A DNA stretch of 9,458 nt, from contig PUNI01000351.1 of assembly GCA_003551745.1 (NCBI GenBank), positions 1 through 9,458 on the forward strand. The letters are read 5' to 3'. Made by a program: the position numbers and the translations under genes. The stretch comes from Paracoccaceae bacterium (GTDB lineage Bacteria; Pseudomonadota; Alphaproteobacteria; Rhodobacterales; Rhodobacteraceae). Below, one piece after another: positions 6,901 to 9,458 of this stretch. Each line of letters begins with the position of its first letter. The first letter of the stretch is position 1. Under the pieces are notes generated by a model. It was not told where the DNA came from. It saw nothing but the letters and a program-made list of their open reading frames with translations, and ran no database searches.

Positions 6901-6916
6901 GCGGCGACCTCGCCGC
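6901..6916. promoter_or_regulatory. Perfect 16-bp palindrome downstream of the ATPase gene
   Basis: GCGGCGACCTCGCCGC reads as two complementary arms (6901-6906 and 6911-6916) around a 4-nt centre that can itself close partly. It lies in the 99-nt gap after the ATPase stop, next to a direct repeat. In the mRNA it would form a compact hairpin with no T-run after it, so a complete stop of transcription is unlikely; an operator or a transcript-stabilising element is possible. Confidence 0.4.
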
Positions 6917-6939
6917 CGCACCGATACCGCGCGGACCCG

Positions 6940-8043
6940 TCAGGACGGATCCAGCGCACGGCAGTCCTCCTTGGCCCAGCCCAGCCGCAGCGTCTCGCCG
7001 ACGCTGATCCGCCGGCCGCTGGTGGAGTTGGGCACCTTCACGATGAACTCGTCGTTTCCGGCAAGGCTCACCCGCACCCGGATATGGTCGCCGAGGTAGA
7101 TGAGTTCCTCCACCCGCCCGTCGAAGGTGTTGGGAAAGCGACCGTTCTCTGGCGCGATATGCACGCGCTCCGGGCGCAGCGACAGCGTGGTCTTCGCGCC
7201 TTCGCCCTCGACATTCACGCGCAGGGCCACGACCTCTCCGGCCTTCCCGTCGAGCTTGACCGTGCACGCGTCGCCCTCGATCCGCGTGACCGTGCCGCGC
7301 AGCGTGTTGTTCTCGCCGATGAAGGCGGCCACGAAGGCGTTCTCCGGCCGCTCGTAGAGATCGTCGGGCGGGGCCAGCTGCTGGATCTTCCCGTCGTCGA
7401 ACACGGCCACCTTGTCCGACATGGTCAGCGCTTCGGTCTGGTCATGGGTGACATAGACCACCGTCACCCCGAGATTGTTGTGGATGTGCTTGATCTCGTA
7501 CTGCATCCGCTCGCGCAGGTTCTTGTCGAGCGCGCCGAGGGGCTCGTCCATAAGCACCAGGTCGGGCTCGAACACCAGCGCACGCGCCAGAGCGATCCGC
7601 TGCTGCTGGCCGCCCGAAAGCTGGGCCGGCCGCCGGCCCGAAAAGGCGCCCATCTGCACCATGTCGAGGGCGCGCTTCACCTTGGCCTCGCGGTCGGCCT
7701 TGCCCATCCCGCGCACTTCGAGCGGGAACGACAGGTTCTCGCCCACCGTCATGTGCGGAAAGAGCGCATAGTTCTGGAACACCATGCCGATTCCGCGCTT
7801 GTGCGGCGGGATGTTGTTGATCGGTCGCCCGCCGAGGAGGATGTCGCCGAAGGTGGCCGTCTCGAAGCCCGCGAGCATCATCAGGCAGGTCGTCTTGCCC
7901 GAGCCGGAGGGCCCGAGCATGGTCATGAATTCGCCCCGCGCGATGTCGAGGTTCAGATCCTTCACGACGAGGGTCTCCCCGTCGTAACTCTTCTGGACCC
8001 GATCGAACCTTACGAATCCGGACTCAGCGCCGTTGGCCCCCAA
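6940..8043 (-). CDS. ABC importer ATPase, PotA-like
   Basis: With a TTG start this is a 367-residue ATPase. Domain order: the nucleotide-binding domain has Walker A GPSGSGKTT (44-52), Q-loop Q90, signature LSGGQQQR (142-149), Walker B LVLMDEP (162-168), D-loop ALD (171-173) and H-loop H200. A C-terminal TOBE-type regulatory part follows (about 245-360), including LSLRPERVHIAP (287-298). All catalytic residues are present. The frame is open to an ATG at 8241, but the extra stretch is not domain-like and its only ATGs lack a good ribosome binding site. TTG 8043 has AGGGAG (8051-8056) exactly 7 nt upstream and leads straight into the usual first strand (GFVRFDRVQKSY). It is the first gene of the operon and energises the two permeases. 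The sequence resembles PotA/PotG/FbpC-type ATPases; the gene neighbourhood favours the polyamine type. Confidence 0.9.
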   Translation of the reverse strand: MGANGAESGFVRFDRVQKSYDGETLVVKDLNLDIARGEFMTMLGPSGSGKTTCLMMLAGFETATFGDILLGGRPINNIPPHKRGIGMVFQNYALFPHMTVGENLSFPLEVRGMGKADREAKVKRALDMVQMGAFSGRRPAQLSGGQQQRIALARALVFEPDLVLMDEPLGALDKNLRERMQYEIKHIHNNLGVTVVYVTHDQTEALTMSDKVAVFDDGKIQQLAPPDDLYERPENAFVAAFIGENNTLRGTVTRIEGDACTVKLDGKAGEVVALRVNVEGEGAKTTLSLRPERVHIAPENGRFPNTFDGRVEELIYLGDHIRVRVSLAGNDEFIVKVPNSTSGRRISVGETLRLGWAKEDCRALDPS

Positions 8044-8050
8044 GTCTGCA

Positions 8051-8056
8051 CTCCCT
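8051..8056 (-). promoter_or_regulatory. Ribosome binding site fixing a TTG start
   Basis: AGGGAG on the minus strand, 7 nt before TTG 8041-8043, decides the start of the PotA-like ATPase. The in-frame ATGs further upstream have no comparable site. Confidence 0.6.
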
Positions 8057-8094
8057 GTCGGCAGCGGGTTGTCCCGCCTGTCTTGTGAGGCTGC

Positions 8095-8124
8095 ATCTAA
8101 TCCGAAAACCGGACCGGATTGCAA
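8095..8124 (-). promoter_or_regulatory. Possible promoter with embedded operator for the PotA-like operon
   Basis: On the minus strand TTGCAA (8119-8124) and TTAGAT (8095-8100) are 18 nt apart, a weak match to a housekeeping promoter (four and three of six consensus positions). A palindrome CCGGACCGG (8109-8117) lies inside the spacer, where a bound repressor would block polymerase. The transcript would have a leader of about 45 nt before the TTG start. This is the only promoter-like pair I see in the 221-nt gap; readthrough from ugpC is the alternative. Confidence 0.35.
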
Positions 8125-8243
8125 GGCCGGCACGATCACGCCTGTCCACAGTGCCCAAAAACATGGCCAGTGACGCGAATTGCGGCAGGCACCGTGGCCC
8201 ATCCGTGCGAGCGTCGGCGGGGCTCCTTCCACACGACGCAAGC

Positions 8244-8262
8244 CTGCCCCAGCGCCGGGCAG
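8244..8262 (-). terminator. Weak hairpin after ugpC
   Basis: CTGCCC (8244-8249) pairs with GGGCAG (8257-8262) around a 7-nt loop, 2 nt past the ugpC stop. There is no T-run on the transcribed strand, so it may be a factor-dependent stop or a 3'-end stabiliser rather than an intrinsic terminator. Confidence 0.35.
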
Positions 8263-8264
8263 CG

Positions 8265-9317
<1,053 letters not shown>

Positions 9318-9321
9318 GGGC

Positions 9322-9458
9322 TCACTTCTCCGTCTCGGTCAGGCCCTTCACGAAGAGCCGTTGCATGAACAGGATCACCAGCACCGGGGGCAGGGCGGCC
9401 AGCACCACCGTGGCCATCACCAGATGCCACAACGGCTCGCTATCGCCGCCCGTCACCA
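9322..9458 (-). CDS. ugpE: UgpE-like ABC permease, C-terminal fragment
   Basis: Only the last 44 residues are in the window: [20 protein letters not shown] (3-22) followed by [22 protein letters not shown] (23-44) and TGA at 9322-9324. This is the final membrane segment and tail of a CUT1 MalG/UgpE-type permease. The ending [13 protein letters not shown] closely resembles the end of E. coli UgpE. The rest, with the EAA loop, lies beyond the right edge, where UgpA and the binding protein UgpB would be expected in the usual order. Its stop is 4 nt before ugpC, so the two share a transcript. Confidence 0.8.
   Translation of the reverse strand, partial: VTGGDSEPLWHLVMATVVLAALPPVLVILFMQRLFVKGLTETEK

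Noticed and set aside
4714..8088. A 1124-codon open frame on the plus strand
   Set aside because: It is antisense to three well-supported importer genes, is rich in His/Arg/Gly/Ala/Asp as expected from the opposite strand of GC-rich coding DNA, and has no recognisable domain.

Overview
The window is GC-rich throughout and gene-dense, with short or overlapping gene junctions. Its gene families (an NrsF-type anti-sigma factor with an ECF sigma factor, a bufferin-type operon, and two multi-gene ABC import systems) fit an alphaproteobacterium, most likely a Rhodobacterales/Rhodobacteraceae member. That placement is an inference from gene content and composition; no rRNA or marker gene is present.

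Left part (1-3445): a regulated metal-stress peptide module. On the minus strand lie an ECF sigma factor (SigF/ECF16-like) and, overlapping it by 4 nt, the start of its membrane anti-sigma factor NrsF (DUF1109), cut by the window edge. Divergently, on the plus strand, is a compact four-gene operon. It encodes a secreted Cys-rich peptide precursor of the DUF2282 family (BufA1), a DUF692/MNIO iron enzyme (BufB), its DUF2063 partner (BufC) and a DoxX-family membrane protein. The architecture is that of the bufferin operon of Caulobacter and the gigPABT cluster of Cupriavidus metallidurans. The MNIO/DUF2063 pair converts precursor cysteines into metal-binding heterocycles, and the exported peptide buffers copper. 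The divergent intergenic region carries a good match to a SigF-type ECF promoter (GTAACG-N16-CGTC) in front of bufA1, so the sigma factor probably controls the operon next to it.

Middle part (3471-8043, minus strand): a complete spermidine/putrescine-type (PotABCD-like) ABC importer. In transcription order it comprises the ATPase (TTG start), the periplasmic binding protein, a PotB-like permease with a very large periplasmic loop, and a PotC-like permease. An 11-bp perfect hairpin separates the binding-protein gene from the permease genes. The substrate cannot be assigned from sequence alone. This operon is tail-to-tail with the bufferin operon, separated by 25 nt.

Right part (8265-9458, minus strand): the 3' end of a second importer, with a UgpC-like ATPase preceded by the C-terminus of a UgpE-like permease. 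This is probably a sn-glycerol-3-phosphate or related carbohydrate/polyol uptake system whose remaining genes lie beyond the window. A 221-nt gap between the two importers carries a possible terminator hairpin and a plausible promoter for the second operon.

The most interesting system is the bufferin module. It is not wholly undescribed, but this copy has a distinctive acidic C-terminal tail on the precursor, an intercistronic hairpin after the precursor gene, and a readable promoter.
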